The translations under genes and the position numbers were made by a program. DNA of 39,399 bases from Desulfovibrio sp. (GTDB lineage: Bacteria; Desulfobacterota; Desulfovibrionia; Desulfovibrionales; Desulfovibrionaceae): contig JAISZH010000151.1 of NCBI GenBank assembly GCA_031269345.1, positions 1 to 39,399 on the forward strand. Direction: 5' to 3'. The notes beneath the pieces are model-generated. The model saw nothing but the letters and a program-made list of their open reading frames with translations. It was not told where the DNA came from and did not search any database. Numbering within the stretch: position 1 is the first letter of the stretch; the number at the start of each line of letters is the position of its first letter. Positions 7,410-15,151 of this stretch are shown here, in pieces.

Positions 7410-8189
7410 ATGTTTGAACGCCTGCTCCCTTCCATCGCCCTGCCCGCTCTGGGGGCGACGATTATCCGTCATCTCAGGCGAACGGCGGGGGGTGAACGGC
7501 GCTGTTTCAACTGCGCCCAAGTTTTTTATCCTGAAAAGTCTGAAGGACCCGGCCGGTATTTCTGTCCCGTCTGCGCTTCCTCACTGCCGCGCCGCAAGAG
7601 TGGGTTCTGCCCCCTGTGCGGGGAACTTTACCCATGGGAACATCTTCCGCCTGCGCCCTGTGCGCGTTGCTTGCGCGAACCTCCCCCCTGGCAAAGGCTT
7701 ATTTTTTACGGAGCGCATGAGGATCTCCTGCGTAAGCTGCTGCTTGACCTAAAGTTCCGGGAGCAGGTCCATCTTGCCGTTTCCCTCGGGAAACTGCTGG
7801 CCGCGCATCCGGGTCTTTCCGGGGTTACGGCGGATTTGGTCGCCCCCCTGCCTTTGCATCCACGCCGCCTGCGTCAGAGGGGGTACAACCAGGCTCTGGA
7901 ACTGGCGCGTCCCCTGGCAGCGGCCTTAAATCTCCCTCTGCTGCCGGACTTGCTCGCACGCGGCAGGGAAACAATTCCCCAAACCCAGCTTGACAGAACC
8001 GTACGCGAAAAAAACCTCAAGGGGGTTTTTGTCTGCGCTGAAAAGGTTCAAGGGCTTCATATTCTCCTCGTCGACGACACCATGACCACCGGGGCAACCA
8101 TGCGCGAGGCGGCGCAAACCCTGCTTTGCGCCGGAGCGGCCAGCGTGAGCGCGGCCCTGGTCAGCCGTACGCCTTATAGAACGTGTTAA
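7410..8189 (+). CDS. comF: ComF family phosphoribosyltransferase-like protein
   Basis: This 259-residue ComF/GntX-type protein has an N-terminal zinc-ribbon region (CFNCAQVF, FCPVCASSL, FCPLCGELY, CARCLREPP) followed by a type I phosphoribosyltransferase domain. VAPLPLHPRRLRQRGYNQAL and the PRPP loop ILLVDDTMTTGATMREA are characteristic. In naturally competent bacteria ComF supports import of single-stranded DNA; in others the role is not settled. ATG 7410 was chosen because GAGGGATG (7397-7404) is a good ribosome site; the in-frame TTG at 7395 is not needed. The last codons (AGA ACG TGT TAA) are part of the palindromic element that follows, so the C-terminus seems to have been formed by that element. 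Confidence 0.92.
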   Translation: MFERLLPSIALPALGATIIRHLRRTAGGERRCFNCAQVFYPEKSEGPGRYFCPVCASSLPRRKSGFCPLCGELYPWEHLPPAPCARCLREPPPWQRLIFYGAHEDLLRKLLLDLKFREQVHLAVSLGKLLAAHPGLSGVTADLVAPLPLHPRRLRQRGYNQALELARPLAAALNLPLLPDLLARGRETIPQTQLDRTVREKNLKGVFVCAEKVQGLHILLVDDTMTTGATMREAAQTLLCAGAASVSAALVSRTPYRTC

Positions 8190-8262
8190 CTTTATGTGTT
8201 AACACGTTCTGCAAGGATTTACCGGCAAACCCTTGCAGAACATTTCAAGTGTGAAATGTTCT
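8178..8262. repeat. Composite palindromic element of three overlapping hairpins
   Basis: Three inverted repeats overlap. AGAACGTGTTAAC (8178-8190) pairs with GTTAACACGTTCT (8198-8210). TCTGCAAGG (8208-8216) pairs with CCTTGCAGA (8231-8239). AGAACATTTCA (8237-8247) pairs with TGAAATGTTCT (8252-8262). The first arm contains the comF stop codon. Related sequence is found at 27516-27563 (first hairpin) and, in inverted orientation, at 16902-16949 (second and third modules). It lies between convergent genes, so a bidirectional terminator role is plausible, although T-tracts are missing. Confidence 0.75.
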
Positions 8263-8312
8263 AAAACCTGTCCAAACTATGGGAACCACCCAATTGCGGC
8301 ATAAAAGTATGT

Positions 8313-9815
8313 TTACTCCTCAGCCAGCTCTTCCGTGAGACGCAGGACGCGCAAAAAAGCCTCCCGCGCCCCGCGCGAATTTTGCAGATACATATGCGCA
8401 TATCCGGAAAAAGGGCGAAATATGGGGGGGAATTTACGCCACAAGTCTTGAAGCGTAAAAATATTCTCCGGGTTTGAGCGGTAGTTTCTGGCCAGTTCCA
8501 GAGCGAAGGCGGCTGCAGCGGAAGCGAGCGCTACGGCCGCCTCCGGAGAAGCCCGGCGTAAGGCAGCGTGGCTTTGCCGCACCGTCTCCCGGCTTTCGCG
8601 CCCGAAAATTTCTCCGAACCATTTCCGCCAGAAGTGGGCTATGGGATAGCGCGCCGGATCCGGATAGCCGCGTGCCAACTCCGCGTTTACCGCCGTGGAT
8701 CCGGGAAATTCCGACGAACTGGATGAAGGATTCACTCGTCCCGTCCCCTGCGTTTTGTTCGGAAACAACAGTTGCAGGTCGTAGAGTCCGCTTTCCTCAT
8801 ATCCGCTGCGCCAAAGCCTGAGACCTTGCATTTTTTCCTGAAGTGCCAAAGACGCCTGTCCCGGTCTGGTGAAAATGTGGCGCAAGAGCGCGAAAACTTT
8901 TTCCACGCTTAACTCCTCGCGGCACAGCACCCGCTTTTTAACGCAACGCCAGCATCCCCGGCAATCCAAATCGGCTTCGACGATATACCGGTTCGGGACA
9001 AAGGGTCCGGTTTCCCACGGGTTCACCGGTCCAAGGCTCAGATTGAGCAGGGGCAGGCCAATCCAGGCGGCAACATGCATCGGGCCGGTGTCCGGGCTGA
9101 TAAAAAAATCCAGCCCGGACATGAATCTGGCAAGCTCGCTCAGTGTAAACCTCCCGGTCAGATTGAGCGCGCCGGCATTCACGGCCGCCGCTACGGCTAC
9201 CCCAAGTTCCTTTTCCGCCTCCCCTCCCAGCAACACCGGTTTGTAGCCGCCCCTAAGCAGTAAAACACAAAGCCCGACCCAGAAATCCGCGTCCGGACGT
9301 TTCTCCGCTTCGCTCGCGCCGACAAAAAGACCGACCCTGGCTCCGGGCCGAATGCGTGATGACCCTTCTTGTATCCTGCGCACCCCAAGCCCGCCGGAAA
9401 AAAGATCGAGACGGTTCAAATCGGCCCAGTGATATAAATTGTAGCGGTTGTTATGGGTCAGGGAGGCCCTGTAGAGCTGCCAGTCGCCGTCTATGAAAAG
9501 CCGTCCCGAATCGTCCAGGCGTGGTCCAAGGCTGCGATCGCTCTTCAATTTGCCGGCCAGAGCCGCGGCCTCCGGCCGGTGGCTGATGTTTATGACCAGA
9601 TGAAATTTTTCGCGCTCAAGACGCCCGGATTCGGCATAGCTGAAATATACCGCGGGCGGAGACAGAGGCATTAGAGGCTTGAAAAAATCCGCTTCACCAA
9701 CGACCCATATTTCGTGTCCGGGAAAACCTCGTCCCAGATCGGCAAGCAGGGGAAAGGAAAGCACCAGATCGCCCATACGCTGCATTTGCAGCACCAGGAC
9801 AGGATGATGCTTCAT
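8313..9815 (-). CDS. GT9 heptosyltransferase-like glycosyltransferase
   Basis: This 500-residue protein has a GT9 (ADP-heptose:LPS heptosyltransferase) core. VLQMQRMGDLVLSFPLLADL is the N-terminal signature, and the C-terminal Rossmann half has RVGLFVGASEAEKRPDADFW, KPVLLGGEAEKELG, LTGRFTLSELA and FISPDTGPMHVAAWIGLPLL, which contact the nucleotide sugar. A cysteine cluster CRGCWRC...C near residue 290 resembles one seen in WaaF-type enzymes. About 170 residues after the core (from about 330) form an extension I do not recognise. The family adds heptose or related sugars to the LPS core at the inner face of the membrane. The start ATG lies 16 bp after the CgeB-type gene stop, suggesting one operon, and AAGG precedes it. 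It is the last gene of the long minus-strand run. Confidence 0.85.
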   Translation of the reverse strand: MKHHPVLVLQMQRMGDLVLSFPLLADLGRGFPGHEIWVVGEADFFKPLMPLSPPAVYFSYAESGRLEREKFHLVINISHRPEAAALAGKLKSDRSLGPRLDDSGRLFIDGDWQLYRASLTHNNRYNLYHWADLNRLDLFSGGLGVRRIQEGSSRIRPGARVGLFVGASEAEKRPDADFWVGLCVLLLRGGYKPVLLGGEAEKELGVAVAAAVNAGALNLTGRFTLSELARFMSGLDFFISPDTGPMHVAAWIGLPLLNLSLGPVNPWETGPFVPNRYIVEADLDCRGCWRCVKKRVLCREELSVEKVFALLRHIFTRPGQASLALQEKMQGLRLWRSGYEESGLYDLQLLFPNKTQGTGRVNPSSSSSEFPGSTAVNAELARGYPDPARYPIAHFWRKWFGEIFGRESRETVRQSHAALRRASPEAAVALASAAAAFALELARNYRSNPENIFTLQDLWRKFPPIFRPFSGYAHMYLQNSRGAREAFLRVLRLTEELAEE

Positions 9816-9831
9816 ACCGGAGACCTTCGGT

Positions 9832-11646
9832 TCACTTGTACCTGTCCCGCATTTGCCTGATCACAAACTCCATCCGGTGCTCGTAGCCGTGTTCAAGCAG
9901 AATGCGTCGCCGCGCCGCGTCACTAACAGCCCGACGAACGGCAGGACGTGAGAGATACTCTTTGGCAAGCGAAGCCGCTTCCTCCAGTGAATGGTAACAG
10001 ATTATCTCTTTGCCCGGTTCAAAGAGCTCCTCTATCTGCTTGCGATAATCGGTCAGCAAAAAGGCCCCGGCGGCCGGAACGTCGAACACCCGCTGGTTGA
10101 CCGCCCCTTTCATCTGCATGCTGGTACAATTGAAGTTTACGGCCGCGCAAGGGTAAAAAAGCGGCAGTTCCGTATAATAGTTAAGTTCGTGATGATAATG
10201 CCATTGGCCTGTATCCGGCAGCAGAGCAAACCAGCCGTCATCTCCGACTATGAGGGGAGCAAACGGCAATATGGCTTTTACGCAGGAAAGACGGTAGACG
10301 CGCGTCGCCTCCCAGGTGACCGTGGTTTCGTAATGAAGCCGTGTTTCCATATCCGGAAGGGCTTCAAAATGGGCAAAAAGATCCGGATGATCTTTTTCAA
10401 TGAAATCGCGCACCAAACGCTCTTTACTTTGCGCAAAACCCAGCGCCGTCTGTTGATAGGTGTCGCTCAAAGGCCGGGAAAGGCTGCTGCGTTCCTTGCG
10501 ATTCAAAACCTTGTACACCATTGAATTGCCGACAAAGGCGATCCCGCGGTCCCAGGCCGGAGGCAGGCCGGACAAATTTCCCCTTTGGGGATGAAAACGC
10601 GTCGGATCCGTGCCGAGCGGCAGATAGCGCACATGTTCAAAACCTTGGGCTCGCAACGAGGTTACGTTGTCGGCGTCCCAGGTGAAAAGAGCTATCCACG
10701 GACTTTTAAGACGCGGATACTGGTAGAGAATAAGATGAGGGTTGTCCACAAACCACGAAGCCAGAGGCAGGGAGATCTTCTCCAGCAGATCCGTCAGCAC
10801 ACCTTCGCGGTCCATGCCCAGGTGATTGATGGTAAAGACAAAATCCGGCCGGAACTCCAGAACCAGAGAAACAAAGCGTTTAATAAATTCATCCTGTTCC
10901 AGCGCACCGTCCGGCAACTGCAGAAGGCGATGCGCAACCCCCATGCGTTCGCAGGCCGCCTGTATTTCTCCTATGAGAAAATATCTGCTCGTTAGCAAAA
11001 GGACGCGCGCATCGGTACCCGAGAACTTCGTATAGCGCATCCGGCCCCATATATCGACGCGCGCGCTTGCGGCGCAGGCCGCCTCAATCTGTCTGTAATA
11101 GCCGCGATCCAGACGCAAATACAGGGGATTCAGCAAAGGCAGGAAGGGAAGGCCGCCAAGCCTGGACTGTAAAAACGTCAGTTCACGCAGGGCATCTTCA
11201 GGGTCTTTCCGGCAAATCCAAACGATTCCCGGGTAAAAGGCAAACTTTTCTTGAAGGTGGGTCTGCTGCGTAACGTCCTGTTCCTTGTCCACAACAGCCA
11301 GAGAAAAGCTCAAACCAAACGCGGCGTGAAGCCTGCGTACAATTTCCCCAAGGGCCGCGCCTACCCCGGAGCCGATAAGCACAGGGACAGAGTTCTCAAC
11401 AGGACCGGGAAATTCGCTTTCCGGAGGCAGGAAGGACAATTCCCGTCCTGTGCCGCCAGGGCCAGGCAACTCTATTTTTTTGCCGGCGCGACGCACCACG
11501 ATTGCGGACAGGTTTTCTCCCGCAACACTGGAGAAAGCGGGTCCTCCTTCAACATGGGGGCTTCGGGCGGCAAAAGCATCCTCTTCGCCCCGCCGCGGCG
11601 CGGGACCGGCATTATCTTTTCGTGTTGCGATGGGTCCTGATTTCAT
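9832..11646 (-). CDS. CgeB/DUF3880-type glycosyltransferase
   Basis: This 604-residue protein resembles the CgeB-like group of GT-B glycosyltransferases. After an N-terminal domain (about 1-205), RVLLLTSRYFLIGEIQAACE starts the first Rossmann half, with DFVFTINHLGMDREGVLTDL and PLASWFVDNPHLIL, as in DUF3880. LPLGTDPTRFHP and the C-terminal QRVFDVPAAGAFLLTDYRKQ with EEAASLAKEYL match the Glyco_trans_1_2 C-terminal domain found in CgeB proteins. The acceptor and sugar are unknown; such proteins decorate spore coats, flagellins or surface glycans. Its first 35 bp overlap the end of the FapA-domain gene, and GGAGGA lies very close to the ATG, so translation is probably coupled. It is followed after 16 bp by the GT9 gene. 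Confidence 0.75.
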   Translation of the reverse strand: MKSGPIATRKDNAGPAPRRGEEDAFAARSPHVEGGPAFSSVAGENLSAIVVRRAGKKIELPGPGGTGRELSFLPPESEFPGPVENSVPVLIGSGVGAALGEIVRRLHAAFGLSFSLAVVDKEQDVTQQTHLQEKFAFYPGIVWICRKDPEDALRELTFLQSRLGGLPFLPLLNPLYLRLDRGYYRQIEAACAASARVDIWGRMRYTKFSGTDARVLLLTSRYFLIGEIQAACERMGVAHRLLQLPDGALEQDEFIKRFVSLVLEFRPDFVFTINHLGMDREGVLTDLLEKISLPLASWFVDNPHLILYQYPRLKSPWIALFTWDADNVTSLRAQGFEHVRYLPLGTDPTRFHPQRGNLSGLPPAWDRGIAFVGNSMVYKVLNRKERSSLSRPLSDTYQQTALGFAQSKERLVRDFIEKDHPDLFAHFEALPDMETRLHYETTVTWEATRVYRLSCVKAILPFAPLIVGDDGWFALLPDTGQWHYHHELNYYTELPLFYPCAAVNFNCTSMQMKGAVNQRVFDVPAAGAFLLTDYRKQIEELFEPGKEIICYHSLEEAASLAKEYLSRPAVRRAVSDAARRRILLEHGYEHRMEFVIRQMRDRYK

Positions 11647-12808
11647 CGTCCTCCAGAAAAAACGTCAAGTCAAAGTCCATATTGACGGTTCTGTAAAAAG
11701 CTCGGCCTATATAGATCTCGCAACCGGGCATAACCGCATCGTTTGCCACAATACGGCATTTTGTGGAAAATTTTTCGTCCAGCACGAAACGCGCCCATAA
11801 TGACCTGTGTTTTCTCAAGGCGACATCAAGCTTGCGGGTCACGAGATTAAGCCTGTAGGCATACTCTTGTTCCATGACCTGATTGCGCGCGCTCATGCTT
11901 TCGAAAAAACTTTTACGTTCCCTGAAGTAGGCAATCTGGCTTTCAATCTTTTGCACTTTCAGGAAATGAAAAGGGTCATATCCCATCATGATGCGCGTCG
12001 GGTCGCCGTATTCGCCGCCCATGCGCTCTTCTACATAGACCAGACCATTTGCTACCACAGTTCCGCCCTGAAGCCGTCCTTTGATTACCAGGTTGCCGCC
12101 CACATAAATCGTGCTGTGCAGGCAGGAACCGTCAATTATGATGTTGCCGCGCGCCCGAAGCTGTACCCGCTCGCAAAACGGCAGACGCAAATTGCCGCCG
12201 GCCTCAACCAAGGTAGTAGGCAGGGGCATATCGATATCCGGATTTTTTTCCGGGTTGTCGGAAAAACCGCTTTCGTCACTACCTCTTATGCCCTGTAGAC
12301 AAACAATGTCTCCGGAACCCTTGACTTTGGAGCTTTCTATGTGCCCTTTGACAAGAATATTCGCCGCCTGCAGGGCGAAACCGGTCTGCACATCGCCATG
12401 CACGGCTACATCGCCCACAAAAAAGATGTTTCCCGTGTGAAAGCCGAGATTGCTCCGCACGTTGAGCAATCTTTTCACGGAAATCAGCCCCTCGTTATAG
12501 AAAACATAGCCGTTGACCAGAGAAACTATTTTATCGGGATTTTTGCTGTGCGGGGCGCAGTTGGGTCCGATGGGCAGATGTCTTTCCTGGTACATGAAAC
12601 GCGAATCGCGTGCGGCATCCGGGTGAACATCCAGATCGACAAGCTCGGCGAGCACTTGTCCGGCAACGACATTCTGAACATAACCCAGGTAGCGGAGACT
12701 GACGGCTCCATCAGGCTCATGTGCCGGAGACAGCTGCGTATGCCGGAAATCCGGATCAAAATAATGGCGCAGATAATACATGGCGAACTCAGTATCGACG
12801 AGATTCAC
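11612..12808 (-). CDS. FapA/DUF342-domain protein
   Basis: This 398-residue cytoplasmic protein carries a right-handed beta-helix of the FapA (DUF342) type. Repeated short strands, for example GNIFFVGDVAVHGDVQTGF, ILVKGHIESSKVKGSGDIVC, GNIIIDGSCLHSTIYVGGNL and VIKGRLQGGTVVANGLVYVE, give the regular ladder also seen in polymer-forming bactofilins. A coiled-coil-like stretch (about 290-345) follows, as in FapA. FapA-domain proteins are linked to flagellar assembly, cell polarity or polysaccharide export, but molecular roles are poorly defined. The start is uncertain: GTG at 12808 has a weak ribosome site, and the open frame continues upstream for about 10 plausible codons before a TAA just inside a REP-like repeat. 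ATG at 12781 is an alternative. The gene overlaps the CgeB-type gene by 35 bp. Confidence 0.7.
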   Translation of the reverse strand: MNLVDTEFAMYYLRHYFDPDFRHTQLSPAHEPDGAVSLRYLGYVQNVVAGQVLAELVDLDVHPDAARDSRFMYQERHLPIGPNCAPHSKNPDKIVSLVNGYVFYNEGLISVKRLLNVRSNLGFHTGNIFFVGDVAVHGDVQTGFALQAANILVKGHIESSKVKGSGDIVCLQGIRGSDESGFSDNPEKNPDIDMPLPTTLVEAGGNLRLPFCERVQLRARGNIIIDGSCLHSTIYVGGNLVIKGRLQGGTVVANGLVYVEERMGGEYGDPTRIMMGYDPFHFLKVQKIESQIAYFRERKSFFESMSARNQVMEQEYAYRLNLVTRKLDVALRKHRSLWARFVLDEKFSTKCRIVANDAVMPGCEIYIGRAFYRTVNMDFDLTFFLEDDEIRTHRNTKR

Positions 12809-12840
12809 AAATTCCGTAAGAAAATCTTCATCATTCGTTT

Positions 12841-12873
12841 ACAGATTGCCGCACGGGAATCTGAACAGCGGCC
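12841..12873. repeat. REP-like imperfect palindrome, copy 1
   Basis: CAGATTGCC and GGGAATCTG (one mismatch) form a hairpin, followed by AACAGCGGCC. The reverse complement matches 20276-20308 at 30 of 33 positions, and 22681-22711 is a third copy in the same orientation. It lies just before the start of the FapA-domain gene. Confidence 0.7.
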
Positions 12874-12885
12874 CAGCGGCCGATG

Positions 12886-12913
12886 TTTACCGATTTCTGC
12901 GGAAATCGGTAAA
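12886..12913. terminator. Strong 12-bp hairpin after the STAS gene
   Basis: TTTACCGATTTC (12886-12897) and GAAATCGGTAAA (12902-12913) pair perfectly around a TGCG loop, 3 bases after the stop codon of the minus-strand STAS gene. Read on the minus strand it ends in TAAA rather than a T-run, so it is a hairpin of terminator position but not of canonical form. The core GATTTC-TGCG-GAAATC resembles the REP-like family. Confidence 0.45.
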
Positions 12914-12916
12914 GCG

Positions 12917-13351
12917 TCATATCACCAAAGCCGTTATGATGTCATCTTCGGTTTCCAGAAAATGAAAAAAGGAGATGAGGTTTAATTCCGCAAGAGCCGC
13001 TTTTATCTGGAGGGCGGGACGGTACAGGTAGAGCCGTATGTTGCGCCCGTGCATGGAAGCTGAAAAGACTACCAGCGTGCCTATGGTGCTTCGGGTCAGA
13101 CAGGCGTCTTTGAGATCCAAAATGACCTTCTCAACGCCGCCGCTGACAAGATCGTACAAGGCCATGCGGAATTCCGTGTCGTTTGAAAGACTGATGCGTC
13201 CGTGAAAACGCCCGAAGACGGTATGACGCTCGCCACTGAAAGCGGAAAAGTCCCGGCAGGCGTAGGGGCTGCCGGAGTTGGCCTCTCCGATGGGAATGGT
13301 GAACAGATCCGCCAGTCCTTCAAGAACGCTCGCGCCAATTTCCTTATCCAT
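12917..13351 (-). CDS. STAS-domain protein (anti-sigma factor antagonist-like)
   Basis: This 144-residue protein has an N-terminal stretch of about 45 residues followed by a STAS domain: HTVFGRFHGRISLSNDTEF, EKVILDLKDACLTRSTIGTL and RNIRLYLYRPALQIKAALAE correspond to the strand, loop and helix order of SpoIIAA-like antagonists. The loop has ...LTRSTIG in place of the typical D-S-S/T-G, so a phosphorylatable Ser is present. Such proteins work in partner-switching control of sigma factors or other regulators. I chose ATG 13351: AGGA is 8 bases upstream, and ATGGATAA overlaps the stop of the acyl-CoA ligase gene by 8 bp, so translation is probably coupled. In-frame starts further upstream (13360, 13387, TTG 13393) would lie deeper inside the previous gene. 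Confidence 0.7.
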   Translation of the reverse strand: MDKEIGASVLEGLADLFTIPIGEANSGSPYACRDFSAFSGERHTVFGRFHGRISLSNDTEFRMALYDLVSGGVEKVILDLKDACLTRSTIGTLVVFSASMHGRNIRLYLYRPALQIKAALAELNLISFFHFLETEDDIITALVI

Positions 13352-15131
13352 CAAGGTCATCCTGCCGTTGGCTTTCCCCGGACGCATCCACAACGTCTGC
13401 GCCCGAACCCAGTTTCAGCTTGCTTTCTTCTTCCGCTTTGAGCACCCGGCGAAGAACTTTGCCGACGATGCTTTTCGGAAGCTCATCTCTGAACTCTACA
13501 AGTCTCGGCACTTTATAGGAGGCCAGACGCGCGCGACAAAAAGAAACTATCTCCGAACGCCCACAGACCGCGCCTTCTTTCAGGACCAGATAGGCTTTTA
13601 TCCTCTCTCCCTTGTAGGGATGGGAAACGCCGATGCTCACCGCGTCTTTCACCTTGGGATGTTCGAGCAGCACCTCGTCTATCTCGCGCGGATAAACATT
13701 ATACCCGGCAATTATTATCATGTCTTTTTTTCGATCCACAAGATAAAAAAATCCCTCCTCGTCCATATAGGCGATATCACCTGTGTACAGCCAGCCATTG
13801 CGCAAAACATTCGCCGTCTCGTCGGGGTTCTTCCAGTAACCTTGCATGACCTGCGGCCCGCGCACGACAAGTTCGCCTATCTTGCCCGGCGCAAGCACCA
13901 GGGCGCCAAGCTCCATATCTACTATGCGGGCCAGTGTGTCCGGAAGCGGCACCCCTATACTGCCGTCTTTATGTTTTCCCGTCAAAGGCGAAAGGTGCGT
14001 TATGGGCGATGCCTCGGATAATCCATAGCCTTCAACGATTTTCACCCCGTAGACCTCAGCAAAGCGACGCACGGTTTCCGCCGGGATGGGCGCCGAACCG
14101 GATATGCAAAGCTCAAGGCTTTGCAGTGAATGTCGTTTCTTGTTCCTGTGCTGCAACATGGTCATATACACGGCAGGGGCGCCGGGCAAGACGCTGACCC
14201 GATATTTTTCGATGGCCCCGGGCAGTTCCCCGGGAACAAAGCGCGCTACTGGAACAACAGTGGCGCTCAGCATGGTCGGCAACACCAGACAGGTATTCAA
14301 GCCGTAAACGTGAAAAAAAGGCAGAACGGCCATAAACACATGGCGGGTGTTCTTGTCAAAAGGCAGGACGCGCTGAATCTGTTGCATATTGGCGGCCACA
14401 TTGAAATGCGTCAGCATAACGCCTTTGGCAAGACCGGTAGTACCGCCTGTATACTGCAAAAGAGCCATAGTATGTTTTGGATCCGTAATATTACAGCTTA
14501 TACGTGTATTCCCTTTAAGTAATATGGAGAATTTAATAATTGTTGTTCTGTTATATACAATATCTATAGAATTTTTTTTACTTAAATTAACTAATTTGTA
14601 TATAAAATTAAAGGGAAAAATTAATGCGTCAGCACTAGTTGTAACAAAATATTTTTCTATACCCAGGCGATCACGTAATTTATCAATTTTTGGCCAGCAT
14701 AAATCAATAGTTATAAAATGACGTATGCCTGCATCATTTATGAGATGCAAGAGTTCTTTTTCCATATATAGAGGATTGATCATCGTAACAACGGCGCCTG
14801 CTTTCAGCACCCCCCAAAAGGCGATCAAGGTCTGCGGGAGGTTGGGTAGCATTATACCCACCCGGTCACCCGTCTGCACCCCTTGCGCGCGCAAATTCGC
14901 CGCGCAGATTTCGGCTTTGCGCCGCAAAGCCTCGTATGTGAGCTTCGTCCTATGGAAACGGCAGGCGGCGATGCGAGGATGAGTTTCGGCCGCCTCATCC
15001 AGAAAAGTGAACAGGGAGACATTGCGATAGCCGGCAAAGGATGCGCCAGCCTCCGGCGGACAATCGAATCCAGCTTCCGTTGCATCGTCGGCCGGGGCAT
15101 ATTCCGTATAATGAACTTTTTTTTCTTCCAT
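13344..15131 (-). CDS. fadD: Long-chain fatty acid-CoA ligase (AMP-forming)
   Basis: This 595-residue member of the ANL superfamily activates a fatty acid to acyl-AMP and then acyl-CoA. Motifs in order: LLQYTGGTTGLAKGVMLTH (AMP-binding P-loop), VFMAVLPFFHVYG, GSAPIPAET, VEGYGLSEASP, LYTGDIAYMDEEGFFYLVDR (with the hinge Asp and Arg), KKDMIIIAGYNVYPREIDEV and PKSIVGKVLRR with the catalytic Lys. The start ATG 15131 lies 20 bp after the stop of the EPSP-synthase-like gene; a TTG 24 bp earlier is possible. The stop overlaps the STAS start by 8 bp. A block at about 14465-14790, encoding the part from about residue 115 to 220, is extremely AT-rich yet stays in frame. Strict assignment to FadD rather than another acyl-CoA ligase is by similarity only. 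Confidence 0.9.
   Translation of the reverse strand: MEEKKVHYTEYAPADDATEAGFDCPPEAGASFAGYRNVSLFTFLDEAAETHPRIAACRFHRTKLTYEALRRKAEICAANLRAQGVQTGDRVGIMLPNLPQTLIAFWGVLKAGAVVTMINPLYMEKELLHLINDAGIRHFITIDLCWPKIDKLRDRLGIEKYFVTTSADALIFPFNFIYKLVNLSKKNSIDIVYNRTTIIKFSILLKGNTRISCNITDPKHTMALLQYTGGTTGLAKGVMLTHFNVAANMQQIQRVLPFDKNTRHVFMAVLPFFHVYGLNTCLVLPTMLSATVVPVARFVPGELPGAIEKYRVSVLPGAPAVYMTMLQHRNKKRHSLQSLELCISGSAPIPAETVRRFAEVYGVKIVEGYGLSEASPITHLSPLTGKHKDGSIGVPLPDTLARIVDMELGALVLAPGKIGELVVRGPQVMQGYWKNPDETANVLRNGWLYTGDIAYMDEEGFFYLVDRKKDMIIIAGYNVYPREIDEVLLEHPKVKDAVSIGVSHPYKGERIKAYLVLKEGAVCGRSEIVSFCRARLASYKVPRLVEFRDELPKSIVGKVLRRVLKAEEESKLKLGSGADVVDASGESQRQDDLDG
14465..14790. other. AT-rich block inside the acyl-CoA ligase gene
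   Basis: Composition changes abruptly inside the gene. Bases 14521-14580 contain only 10 G or C in 60, and 14581-14640 only 14 in 60, against a clear GC majority on both sides. The frame remains open and the protein still aligns in order with the family, but codons are mostly AT-ending (Ile ATA, Lys AAA, Asn AAT, Leu TTA). Confidence 0.75.
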
Positions 15132-15151
15132 ACACGAGCAATCCCGCAAAT

